This document shows positions 38,533 through 47,675 of a stretch of DNA of 64,000 nucleotides, piece by piece (the stretch's first letter is position 1; every line of letters begins with the position of its first letter). The stretch is taken from NCBI GenBank assembly GCA_027563935.2, contig CM050447.1:86041461-86105460 (forward strand), written 5' to 3'. The position numbers were made by a program, and so were the translations under genes. The stretch comes from Costus lasius (Eukaryota; Streptophyta; Magnoliopsida; Zingiberales; Costaceae). The notes beneath the pieces were generated by a model that ran no database searches, was not told the DNA's origin, and saw only the letters and a list, made by a program, of their open reading frames with translations.

Positions 38533-40226
38533 TGTTGGGGTATGCCCTTAAGGCTAATGTTTGAGGCCTTTGGGATTGTAAAAGTATCATGTAATAAACT
38601 CTTATGTTTATAAAAGGCATGGTTATTATTCAGGTTGTTACCTTGTCTGCTGTAATAAGTGTACTTCTGAATAATGTCTCAAAGCTGTTCAGCTAGGCTG
38701 ACAGGCTATAAGTCCTTAGTCGAGATATCTTGGTGAACATGAGACAGCCTTGATATGATTGAGACTGATTTGAGTGCTAATCTTATAGGATGCTTCGAGC
38801 ATGGAATAAGATGTAGACTCATGGGTACATTGGATGTACTGGACAGACCCTACTGGGATATTCCATTGCTTGTCACAATGTGAATGATCCTTGTATGCAG
38901 CAAGTGGCACATGTCCTCTGACTTGAGATCACTTGTGTTTCTGAATGATGATTGTCATTGTCTTGAGGTAGTTCAATATCATTTGAAACATAATGATTAT
39001 AGACTATCTTGGATGGTGAGCTTGAATCAGGTTAGGGCACTAGTGATAGATAAAGGATTGCCGTCTCCTTGTTCAAGGAGTGTGATGTTCTAAAGGGCCC
39101 CCCTTATATGAGATGATTGAGGAAGTGTATGGCCATACCCAGATGACTATGTGCATCTGATCTAATCATGCTCATCGTATTGGAGTTACAAGCTTGACCC
39201 GCTTGTCCAATAAGAACATCCAGTGGCAAAGGACACATGTATGCCTTGTGAATTGAGTCACACTTGTGCCATGGTTTGGGTGTAGTCTTGGAAGACTTTT
39301 TCCTTTATATCGGGAGACAGTGATGTGTTGCTAGATACCCCTCACTGGTCGTGATAACGAAAGTTATCGTTATCGACATTTAAAGGAAACCCTTAGGGTC
39401 GCACAATTTGGTGATATGGCTTGCTTAAGTCAGATCGTGTGGACTGAATTGTTTCGGTTCAGTTTAAAGGGATTTAATCTCTGATTGTAAGTGAGATCTG
39501 GTCTGATCATGTTTGATTGATTAGGGCTTGAGATTGGTAAGCTTCGATCGAGAGAGATGATGCTAGATCGGTGAGATCAAGAGCATCATGAGATGAACGG
39601 TTAGATTGGAAACCTTAGGGTTTGGTTGATCTAGACCGATTTGGCTTGGGCCGGTTTGGTTTGGCTTTTGGTCCAAACACATTTGCTTTGAACCGGTTCA
39701 AGGGCTTGAACGCATGGTTCATTGTTTAAGGCGTTTTGTGGAGTTTAAGATCGGTTTAGAGATCTTGAATGCATGGCTTAATGTTTTTCCTAATTTGGAA
39801 AGTCATAAGCGCATGTCTCCTTGAACGCAAATGACAAGTGAACGCTCCATTCACTCTCGGCCTTCGCTTGCTCTCGTGACGAGACATTGGTGAAGGAGAC
39901 GACATCTTGGAGAAAGGATCGGCCAAGCAAAGAAGTCTTCATCTCTTTCCTATACTCGAGAAAAGACATCTTGGCATTCTTGCTAGCACAAGAGGTGCGC
40001 AAGTGAGGAGTCTTCATCACCTTTGTGTGTGAACTTTCGGAGGAGATCAAGTTTGCTCTCTTCTTCCAAGCCGACCTCCAACCTTATGGCTATGGTATAG
40101 ATCTCAACTCATAGCTTCATGTTGATTATATAGTTCATATGCGATCTACTTGAAGCCCTTTTTCCGCTATGCATGCTAGATGCGCATGTTTAGGGTTTCA
40201 ACCCCTAATGTTTAGGGTTTCCTTCA
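38533..40226 (+). repeat. E5 5' LTR
   Basis: 1694 bp, TGTTGGGGTATGCC to GGGTTTCCTTCA. Palindrome GTATGGCCATAC at 39127-39138 and hairpin GATAAC-GAAA-GTTATC at 39353-39368. The self-complementary CTCCTTG-TT-CAAGGAG lies near 39065-39080. Confidence 0.97.
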
Positions 40227-40228
40227 AT

Positions 40229-40240
40229 TGGTATCAGAGG
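40229..40240 (+). other. E5 primer binding site
   Basis: TGGTATCAGAGG two bases after the 5' LTR, initiator-tRNA-Met type. Confidence 0.9.
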
Positions 40241-40403
40241 GAGGCTCTCCATATGATCTATATGATTGCTAGAAGTGTTATGTGATCCATGCTTGTTGCG
40301 CTTACTTGATGCTTTGCTTTCATGATGCATGGTTACATGTACTTGTAGATTGCGCTTGTATCATGCTAACATGCAGCTTGCGCTTGTATCATGGGCTATG
40401 TAT

Positions 40404-40462
40404 GCGCTCCCCCTTGAAGGGGACCCCCTCAAGTTTGCGCTCCCCCTAGAAGGGGACCCCCT
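40404..40462 (+). repeat. Tandem LTR-tail-like units in E5 leader
   Basis: Two units 33 bp apart, each beginning GCGCTCCCCCT and running into AAGGGGACCCCC. The same pattern (CGCTCCCCCTTGAAGGGGACC) occurs at the 3' end of the E3 LTR, so the leader seems to have acquired copies of an LTR tail. Each unit is partly self-complementary (CCCC/GGGG). Confidence 0.7.
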
Positions 40463-41064
40463 TAGATCTAAGGGTTATCAACTTTGTTTGATGTTAGCGC
40501 ATGTTCTAAGGTTTTTCTAAAACTCACATCTTGTGCGCTTGATTAGATCTAAGGTGCCACTACATTAAACCCTTAGATGGGTTGATGGGGTTGAAGTCAC
40601 CACTAGGTTAGATCCAAGTCTGATCAGACCATCTGACAGCTCAGATGGGTTAACCTGATAGCACCTATGCGCAAGCACAAGGTGGCTATAGGTTGACTGC
40701 ATCTAGGGCGTGTAGCGAGGTCTGGTTGAGACACTACTGAACACACTTGAGTTAGGCCCGGGGTCACACCCGCTTGCCAAAACTCATGGGGGTAGTTCAG
40801 CCCTTGGCGCATGCATGGTTGACCATTAGGTCAACTCGGGTCAGTTAGGACTCGGTGCATGCAAGGGCAAAGGATCTAACTAGATGGATGAGTGGATCCC
40901 CATCAATGGACCATTGTAAGGTTGTAGGGCTCATAAGGAAATTAAAATTGATGCCATGGGGTTTTCAAAACTTTTAATTTCAAGATGATTGGATCACATG
41001 TTGATTGAACCATATGCTTGTTTATTTAGTCTTGTGTGGGTTGCCCAATTGTGTGCTGTGCTGG

Positions 41065-41160
41065 GGCCTGCGTGCCTGGACTTAAAAATTGTAAATTAAT
41101 TTGTGATCTGCGAATCACATTGTACTTAATTTATAATATGTTGTTGACCTGCGAGTCAAC
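41065..41160 (+). other. Triple CTGCG-loop hairpins, E5 leader
   Basis: GGC-CTGCGT-GCC at 41065-41076, TGTGAT-CTGCGA-ATCACA at 41102-41119 and GTTGAC-CTGCGA-GTCAAC at 41143-41160. Three different perfect stems present the same loop. The third stem opens with G-C where E1, E2 and E4 have A-T. The loop contains UGCG, which fits the UNCG tetraloop pattern, here closed by a non-Watson-Crick C-A or C-U pair. Confidence 0.75.
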
Positions 41161-41537
41161 CTTGTCTAGATAGATCAAATGTACTTTGATTAGACAAGAA
41201 CAAAGGCACACATCCAAGAGGGGCATTCACCTGGTGGTGCACCTGAGGTGCTCTTGGCGCTAGGGCACTGGGTTGGACCAGATGAGATGCAATGAAGCTC
41301 AAGTGAAGACTTAAGTAATCTTAAGGTCTTACTAGGGTTCATGGGCTTTTACCACATAAGATCATGCTTTCTACTTATTGCTAATAATTAGAATTGCATA
41401 TTTATGTTTATCTTCTGCTATAGCCATAGGACATGCCTGATAGTAAGAAGATAAAAGACCGTTAAAATCCAACGCTAACATATCAAGCTCGTATGCCTTC
41501 TGACGCGAAACCTCACCTTTCTGACTATCGTTGGAGC

Positions 41538-41563
41538 CGTGTTGAACCCACTCAGTGGGCACG
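41538..41563 (+). other. Bulged hairpin 1, E5 leader
   Basis: CGTG, 5-nt bulge TTGAA, CCCAC, loop TCA, GTGGG, CACG. Same architecture as hairpin 2 about 200 nt downstream, but with different pairs in both stems. Confidence 0.7.
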
Positions 41564-41697
41564 TCCATCTATCTTCAGACGGTGCTGGATTTCACCTGCG
41601 TGTTACAGAGTTGGGATTTATCCCCTCTCGTTGCTCAGCATAGCACGTGGTGGTCCAGGGAGTAGGTCAGGTCAGCTTGACCATGTAGGCTACATAT

Positions 41698-41925
41698 GTG
41701 GCGCATATGGTAGCACATGGAGGCAGCCATCTCTGGGATCAGAGACTGTGTTGTACCAACTCAGTTGGCACAGTCTGCTGGATTGCCAAGATGAAGGGGA
41801 ATCGCACGGGTTGGCGATTGGCTGGGACAGCCTACCAGAAACTAGTGCTTGTCATCTCTGTGCATCTTATCTCGCCTGAGCGGGACGCGGAGACCAAGTA
41901 TGAAATCTGGATCCCATCTCACTAA
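41698..41925 (+). CDS. Conserved 75-codon leader ORF, function unknown
   Basis: ATG to TAA, 75 codons, about 150 nt upstream of gag. E2 (15632-15859), E3 (22128-22355) and E4 (31080-31307) have an ORF of the same length and near-identical sequence ending KYEIWIPSH; E1 has a 72-codon version. Product is basic with two or three Cys and no domain I recognise. It overlaps bulged hairpin 2 and ends at the pre-gag hairpin. Equal length could reflect DNA similarity alone, and an overlapping frame is also open, so translation is uncertain. Confidence 0.25.
   Translation: MAHMVAHGGSHLWDQRLCCTNSVGTVCWIAKMKGNRTGWRLAGTAYQKLVLVISVHLISPERDAETKYEIWIPSH
41743..41776 (+). other. Bulged hairpin 2, E5 leader
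   Basis: AGACTGTG, bulge TTGTA, CCAAC, loop TCA, GTTGG, CACAGTCT: 13 perfect pairs. Found in E1 at 4140-4173, E2 at 15781-15814, E3 at 22277-22310 and E4 at 31125-31158. Confidence 0.75.
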
Positions 41926-41941
41926 AAGAGTGTTACTCTTT
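41925..41941 (+). other. Pre-gag hairpin with variable loop, E5
   Basis: AAAGAGT-GTT-ACTCTTT, a 7-bp perfect stem 136 nt before the gag ATG. Sister elements keep the stem and change the loop: TTC in E1 (4321-4337), TCT in E4 (31307-31323), GTT in E2 (15616-15632) and E3 (22112-22128). Confidence 0.7.
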
Positions 41942-42076
41942 CGGACTGTTTACTGGATTTTTCAGTCAGACAAAATAGTGGGAAAAGAATCTTTCTTAAG
42001 TCCTGGATTGATTCTGAAACATTGATACTGACCTTGATGTTCTTGCTTGTTGTAGATTCCTGCAGCAACGAACACC

Positions 42077-45000
42077 ATGAGCTTCAATGTGCGATCCCTA
42101 CTGGAAAGGGAGAAGTTTGCTGGGCCGAACTTCTCTGACTGGTTTGGACACCTTAAGATCGTTCTTAAGGTAGAGAGGAAACTGTATGTCCTCGAGACGG
42201 CGATACCGCCGCAGCCCGCTCCGAACGCCGCAAGGGCGGTTCGGGATGCCTACGAAAAGCACGTCAATGATAGCATTGATGTCGCTTGCCTGATGCTAGC
42301 GTCTATGACGCCACCGCTGCAGCGTCAGCATGAGGATATGTCGGCTATAGAAATTATAGCGAACCTCAAGATGCTGTATGCTGCACAGGCGAGGACAGAA
42401 CGCTATAATCTGACAAAGCTCTTCTTTCAGAGCAAACTGGCTGAGGGGAGCCCAGTGGGAGCTCACGTGCTCAAGATGATTGGGCACAAGGAGGCTCTGG
42501 AGAAACTGGGGCATACCATCAACCAGGAGCTTGCTGTAGATATTATTCTGCAGTCTCTTCCGCCTTCTTTCGATGCGTTCATCATTAACTTTAATATGAA
42601 CAAAATCGATTGTACGCCGGCAGAGTTGCTGAATATGCTCTTGACAACTGAGGAAACTCTGAAGGGTAAGCCTTCAACCTCTGTCTTAATGGTTCCTTTT
42701 AGGAACAAGAAGAAGGGGAAGAAGGGCAAGGCCCCTGTCAAGAATTACAGCAAGGCCCTGAAACAGAAGGTCAAGCGGTCGAAGGATAACAGGTGTTTCC
42801 ACTGTGGCCAGCTGGGTCACTGGAAAAAGGACTGTAAAGCGCTCCAAGGAGATAAGAGGGGAAGCATCGCTTCTGGCTCAGGTATATATGTGACTGAGGT
42901 CATGTTATCTTCTTCTACTATTTCATGGGTGTTGGACACTGCATGTGGAGTTCACATTTGTTCAAATGTACAGGAACTCAAGAGAAGAAGGCAGGTGGGA
43001 CAGCATGAGGTAGACCTACGAGTTGGAAACGGGGCACGGGTTGCTGCTGTTGCTGTAGGAGACTATTTCATTTCTTTACCATCTGGCATTGTATTAGAAT
43101 TGAACAATTGTTATTTTGTACCGAGTATCACAAAGAATATTATCTCTATTCCTGCTCTTGTCAGGAAAGGATTTGCCTTTGAATGCAAGATTTCAAAGTG
43201 TGTTTTATCTCATGATAATATTGTGTATGCAACTGGTTCAATTAACAATGGGTTATACATGTTGGACATGGAAAATTCTATACAAAACATTGATAATAAG
43301 AAAGCCAAATATGCTGATGACAGCACCTTGTTATGGCATAGTCGTTTAGGCCATATAAACGAGAAGCGCATTAAGCGGTTGCATGAACATGGACTGCTGG
43401 GATCATTCTCCTATGAGGAGATTGATACATGCAAAGCTTGTTTGATGGGTAAAATGACGAAGTCTCCTTTTCTTCACAAAGGTCAGAGGACTTCAGGTTT
43501 ACTTGACCTTATACACAGTGATGTGTGTGGGCCTTTTAGTAAACATGCCAGAGGTGGCTATCAGTACTTCATTACCTTTACTGATGATTTCAGTAGGTAT
43601 GGATATGTCTATTTAATAAGACATAAAAGTGAATCTTTTGACAAGTTCAAAGAGTTCAAAAATGAAGTACAGAATCAGCTAGGCCGAAATATCAAGGCAC
43701 TTCGTTCTGATCGAGGTGGTGAATACCTGAGTCATACGTTTACTGGCTATCTGAAGGAGTGTGGGATTATCTCACAGCTCACTCCGCCAGGAACACCGCA
43801 GTGGAATGGTGTGTCCGAGAGGAGAAATAGAACGTTACTTGATATGGTTCGTTCTATGATGAGTCAGGCTACTCTTCCATACTCCTTTTGGGGTTTTGCA
43901 CTGGAAACAGCTGCAAAGGTACTAAACCGAGTGCCATCCAAGGCAGTTTTAAAGACGCCATATGAGTTATGGTATGGGAAACAGCCTAGCTTGACATTTA
44001 TCAGGATCTGGGGTTGCGAGGCTTATGTCAAAAAGCTCGCCTCTGGGAAACTAGAGAGCAGATCTGAGAAATGTATCTTTGTCGGTTACCCTAAGGAAAC
44101 TAAGGGTTATTATTTCTACGATCCCAAAGAGAACAAGGTTTTTGTTGCTCGGACGGCCATATTTCTTGAGAAGGAGTTTCTTCTGCAAGAGGCCAGTGGG
44201 AGAGAAATAAAGCTGGATGAGAATCCAGAGGAAGGACAAAGTAGTCAAGCACAGTTGGATGAGCCTGAGCCGGTAGATCAGGTTATTGAGCAACCTGAGG
44301 CTCAAATATCACGGGAACCGCGAAGATCGGGAAGGATCCGTCGACAGCCTGAGCGCTATGACGGAGTCTACATCATTGATAATGATGAACCCCTCACTTA
44401 TGCGGATGCGGTCAGTGGACCGGAGTCAGCTAGATGGCTTGAAGCTATGCGAGCCGAAATGGACTCCATGTCAGATAACCAGGTCTGGGATTTGGTTGAT
44501 CCGCCTCCGGGAGTAATCCCTATAGGCTGTAAATGGATCTTCAAGAAGAAGATTGACATGGATGGTAACGTAGTTACCTATAAAGGCAGGCTAGTAGCGA
44601 AAGGTTTCAAACAAATCTACGGGATAGATTATGATGAAACTTTCTCTCCTGTAGCCATGTTTAAGTCTATTCGGATTCTTTTCGCGATAGCAGCATATTA
44701 CGATTATGAGATCTGGCAGATGGATGTGAAAACAGCTTTCCTTAATGGAAATCTGGATGAGGATGTGTATATGACACAACCGGAAGGTTTCATTAATCCA
44801 GCAGATCGTCATAAAATATGCAAGTTAAAGAAGTCCATTTATGGACTTAAACAAGCATCAAGAAGCTGGAACATTCGTTTTGATGAATCAATCTCTGAGT
44901 TTGGTTTCATCAAGAACGAGGATGACCCGTGTGTATATAAGAGGTTTAGTGGGAGCGTGATTACATTCCTAATCCTCTACGTCGATGATATCTTAATCAT

Positions 45001-45961
45001 TGGAAATGATATTCCTGAACTGCATGCTGTTAAGGCATGGTTAGGAAAATGTTTCCAGATGAAAGATTTAGGAGAAGCAGCCTATGTACTAGGTGTGAAG
45101 ATCTACCGGGATAGATCTAAGAGGCTTCTCGGGCTGTGCCAGAGTACTTACATCGATAAAGTCCTGGAGAGATTCCATTTAGAGAATTCTAAACGTGGAT
45201 ATCTTCCAGTCAGACATGGTCTGAATCTTTCAAAGAGTCAGTGTCCACAAACACAGACTGAGAAAGATGAAATGGACAATACGCCTTATGCTTCGGCTAT
45301 TGGGTCCATTATGTATGCGATGTTATGTACTCGCCCAGACGTCGCTTACGGGTTAAGCGTAACCAGTCGATTCCAAAGTAATCCAGGTTTGGCGCACTGG
45401 ATTGCGGTCAAGAACATTTTAAAATATCTGCGGAGGACCAAAGATATGTTCTTGATATATGGTGGTCAGGAAGAACTCAGTATAGAGGGATATACTGACG
45501 CTTCGTTCCAGTCGGACCAGGATGATTTCCGATCGCAGTCAGGCTATATTTTTAGCTTGAATGGTGGAGCTGTGGTGTGGAAGAGTTTCAAACAGTCAAC
45601 TGTTGCTGATTCCACAACAGAAGCCGAGTATGTTGCAGCCTCGGAAGCATCTAAGGAGGCAGTGTGGATTCGTAAGTTCGTGAGAGAACTTGGTGTCGTT
45701 CCTTCGAGTGCAGATCCTTTGGTTATCTTCTGTGATAACACTGGAGCTATAGCACAAGCAAAGGAACCGCGGTCGCACCAGAAGTCCAAGCACATACAGA
45801 GACGGTTTCACTTGATCCGGGAGATCATTGATCGTGGCGAGATCAAAATATGCAAGGTTCATACAGATGACAATCTGGCAGACCCACTTACCAAGCCTCT
45901 GGCGCAGCAGAAGCATGAGAAGCACTGTAATAATATGGGTTTGAGATTTCTCAACCATTAG
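42077..45961 (+). CDS. gag-pol: Intact copia Gag-Pol polyprotein (E5)
   Basis: A single 1294-residue frame encoding all proteins needed for retrotransposition: particle formation in the cytoplasm, reverse transcription and integration. Gag spans about 1-235. The nucleic-acid-binding zinc knuckle C-X2-C-X4-H-X4-C is C240, C243, H248 and C253. Aspartic protease active site is DTA at 287-289. Integrase zinc domain is H421, H426, C452 and C455, with catalytic D482, D545 and E581 (D,D35E). RT has motif A Asp at 883 (QMDVKTAFLNG) and YVDD at 968-971. RNase H has D1141 (YTDASF), E in TEAEY at 1182-1184, D1220 (FCDN) and the TDDNLADPLTK end motif at 1263-1273. The order INT before RT defines Ty1-copia. 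The start is the first ATG after the leader in context ACCATGAGC, shared by E2-E4. No frameshift or stop separates gag from pol, so Gag excess must arise another way. No inactivating lesion was seen. Confidence 0.97.
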   Translation: MSFNVRSLLEREKFAGPNFSDWFGHLKIVLKVERKLYVLETAIPPQPAPNAARAVRDAYEKHVNDSIDVACLMLASMTPPLQRQHEDMSAIEIIANLKMLYAAQARTERYNLTKLFFQSKLAEGSPVGAHVLKMIGHKEALEKLGHTINQELAVDIILQSLPPSFDAFIINFNMNKIDCTPAELLNMLLTTEETLKGKPSTSVLMVPFRNKKKGKKGKAPVKNYSKALKQKVKRSKDNRCFHCGQLGHWKKDCKALQGDKRGSIASGSGIYVTEVMLSSSTISWVLDTACGVHICSNVQELKRRRQVGQHEVDLRVGNGARVAAVAVGDYFISLPSGIVLELNNCYFVPSITKNIISIPALVRKGFAFECKISKCVLSHDNIVYATGSINNGLYMLDMENSIQNIDNKKAKYADDSTLLWHSRLGHINEKRIKRLHEHGLLGSFSYEEIDTCKACLMGKMTKSPFLHKGQRTSGLLDLIHSDVCGPFSKHARGGYQYFITFTDDFSRYGYVYLIRHKSESFDKFKEFKNEVQNQLGRNIKALRSDRGGEYLSHTFTGYLKECGIISQLTPPGTPQWNGVSERRNRTLLDMVRSMMSQATLPYSFWGFALETAAKVLNRVPSKAVLKTPYELWYGKQPSLTFIRIWGCEAYVKKLASGKLESRSEKCIFVGYPKETKGYYFYDPKENKVFVARTAIFLEKEFLLQEASGREIKLDENPEEGQSSQAQLDEPEPVDQVIEQPEAQISREPRRSGRIRRQPERYDGVYIIDNDEPLTYADAVSGPESARWLEAMRAEMDSMSDNQVWDLVDPPPGVIPIGCKWIFKKKIDMDGNVVTYKGRLVAKGFKQIYGIDYDETFSPVAMFKSIRILFAIAAYYDYEIWQMDVKTAFLNGNLDEDVYMTQPEGFINPADRHKICKLKKSIYGLKQASRSWNIRFDESISEFGFIKNEDDPCVYKRFSGSVITFLILYVDDILIIGNDIPELHAVKAWLGKCFQMKDLGEAAYVLGVKIYRDRSKRLLGLCQSTYIDKVLERFHLENSKRGYLPVRHGLNLSKSQCPQTQTEKDEMDNTPYASAIGSIMYAMLCTRPDVAYGLSVTSRFQSNPGLAHWIAVKNILKYLRRTKDMFLIYGGQEELSIEGYTDASFQSDQDDFRSQSGYIFSLNGGAVVWKSFKQSTVADSTTEAEYVAASEASKEAVWIRKFVRELGVVPSSADPLVIFCDNTGAIAQAKEPRSHQKSKHIQRRFHLIREIIDRGEIKICKVHTDDNLADPLTKPLAQQKHEKHCNNMGLRFLNH

Positions 45962-45970
45962 ATTAAGTGC

Positions 45971-45980
45971 AAGTGGGAGA
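45971..45980 (+). other. E5 polypurine tract
   Basis: AAGTGGGAGA one base before the 3' LTR. Confidence 0.85.
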
Positions 45981-45981
45981 T

Positions 45982-47675
45982 TGTTGGGGTATGCCCTTAA
46001 GGCTAATGTTTGAGGCCTTTGGGATTGTAAAAGTATCATGTAATAAACTCTTATGTTTATAAAAGGCATGGTTATTATTCAGGTTGTTACCTTGTCTGCT
46101 GTAATAAGTGTACTTCTGAATAATGTCTCAAAGCTGTTCAGCTAGGCTGACAGGCTATAAGTCCTTAGTCGAGATATCTTGGTGAACATGAGACAGCCTT
46201 GATATGATTGAGACTGATTTGAGTGCTAATCTTATAGGATGCTTCGAGCATGGAATAAGATGTAGACTCATGGGTACATTGGATGTACTGGACAGACCCT
46301 ACTGGGATATTCCATTGCTTGTCACAATGTGAATGATCCTTGTATGCAGCAAGTGGCACATGTCCTCTGACTTGAGATCACTTGTGTTTCTGAATGATGA
46401 TTGTCATTGTCTTGAGGTAGTTCAATATCATTTGAAACATAATGATTATAGACTATCTTGGATGGTGAGCTTGAATCAGGTTAGGGCACTAGTGATAGAT
46501 AAAGGATTGCCGTCTCCTTGTTCAAGGAGTGTGATGTTCTAAAGGGCCCCCCTTATATGAGATGATTGAGGAAGTGTATGGCCATACCCAGATGACTATG
46601 TGCATCTGATCTAATCATGCTCATCGTATTGGAGTTACAAGCTTGACCCGCTTGTCCAATAAGAACATCCAGTGGCAAAGGACACATGTATGCCTTGTGA
46701 ATTGAGTCACACTTGTGCCATGGTTTGGGTGTAGTCTTGGAAGACTTTTTCCTTTATATCGGGAGACAGTGATGTGTTGCTAGATACCCCTCACTGGTCG
46801 TGATAACGAAAGTTATCGTTATCGACATTTAAAGGAAACCCTTAGGGTCGCACAATTTGGTGATATGGCTTGCTTAAGTCAGATCGTGTGGACTGAATTG
46901 TTTCGGTTCAGTTTAAAGGGATTTAATCTCTGATTGTAAGTGAGATCTGGTCTGATCATGTTTGATTGATTAGGGCTTGAGATTGGTAAGCTTCGATCGA
47001 GAGAGATGATGCTAGATCGGTGAGATCAAGAGCATCATGAGATGAACGGTTAGATTGGAAACCTTAGGGTTTGGTTGATCTAGACCGATTTGGCTTGGGC
47101 CGGTTTGGTTTGGCTTTTGGTCCAAACACATTTGCTTTGAACCGGTTCAAGGGCTTGAACGCATGGTTCATTGTTTAAGGCGTTTTGTGGAGTTTAAGAT
47201 CGGTTTAGAGATCTTGAATGCATGGCTTAATGTTTTTCCTAATTTGGAAAGTCATAAGCGCATGTCTCCTTGAACGCAAATGACAAGTGAACGCTCCATT
47301 CACTCTCGGCCTTCGCTTGCTCTCGTGACGAGACATTGGTGAAGGAGACGACATCTTGGAGAAAGGATCGGCCAAGCAAAGAAGTCTTCATCTCTTTCCT
47401 ATACTCGAGAAAAGACATCTTGGCATTCTTGCTAGCACAAGAGGTGCGCAAGTGAGGAGTCTTCATCACCTTTGTGTGTGAACTTTCGGAGGAGATCAAG
47501 TTTGCTCTCTTCTTCCAAGCCGACCTCCAACCTTATGGCTATGGTATAGATCTCAACTCATAGCTTCATGTTGATTATATAGTTCATATGCGATCTACTT
47601 GAAGCCCTTTTTCCGCTATGCATGCTAGATGCGCATGTTTAGGGTTTCAACCCCTAATGTTTAGGGTTTCCTTCA
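45982..47675 (+). repeat. E5 3' LTR
   Basis: 1694 bp, the same length as the 5' LTR and identical to it in every stretch compared by eye (offset 7449). Confidence 0.97.

Larger units (their letters stand above)
40227..42076 (+). other. E5 leader
   Basis: 1.85 kb between LTR and gag. Contents in order: two tandem copies of a GCGCTCCCCCT-type unit (40404-40462), three CTGCG-loop hairpins (41065-41160), the collapsed site where E1, E2 and E4 carry the tRNA-like module (about 41218-41235), twin bulged hairpins (41538-41563 and 41743-41776), the 75-codon upstream ORF (41698-41925) and the pre-gag hairpin (41925-41941). Confidence 0.85.
38533..47675 (+). mobile_element. E5: intact, recent copia element, family A
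   Basis: 9143 bp with everything an autonomous copia element needs: two 1694-bp LTRs in which no difference was found by eye, primer site, 1.85-kb leader, one unbroken 1294-codon gag-pol gene, polypurine tract and a perfect AATAT target duplication. It is the best candidate in the window for a currently or very recently mobile copy, and the reference against which the lesions of E1-E4 were read. Confidence 0.97.

Noticed and set aside
41990..42076. Leader intron ending in TTGTTGTAG or CCTGCAG before gag
   Set aside because: 3' splice-like sequences exist, but no matching 5' splice site could be chosen with confidence; needs RNA reads.
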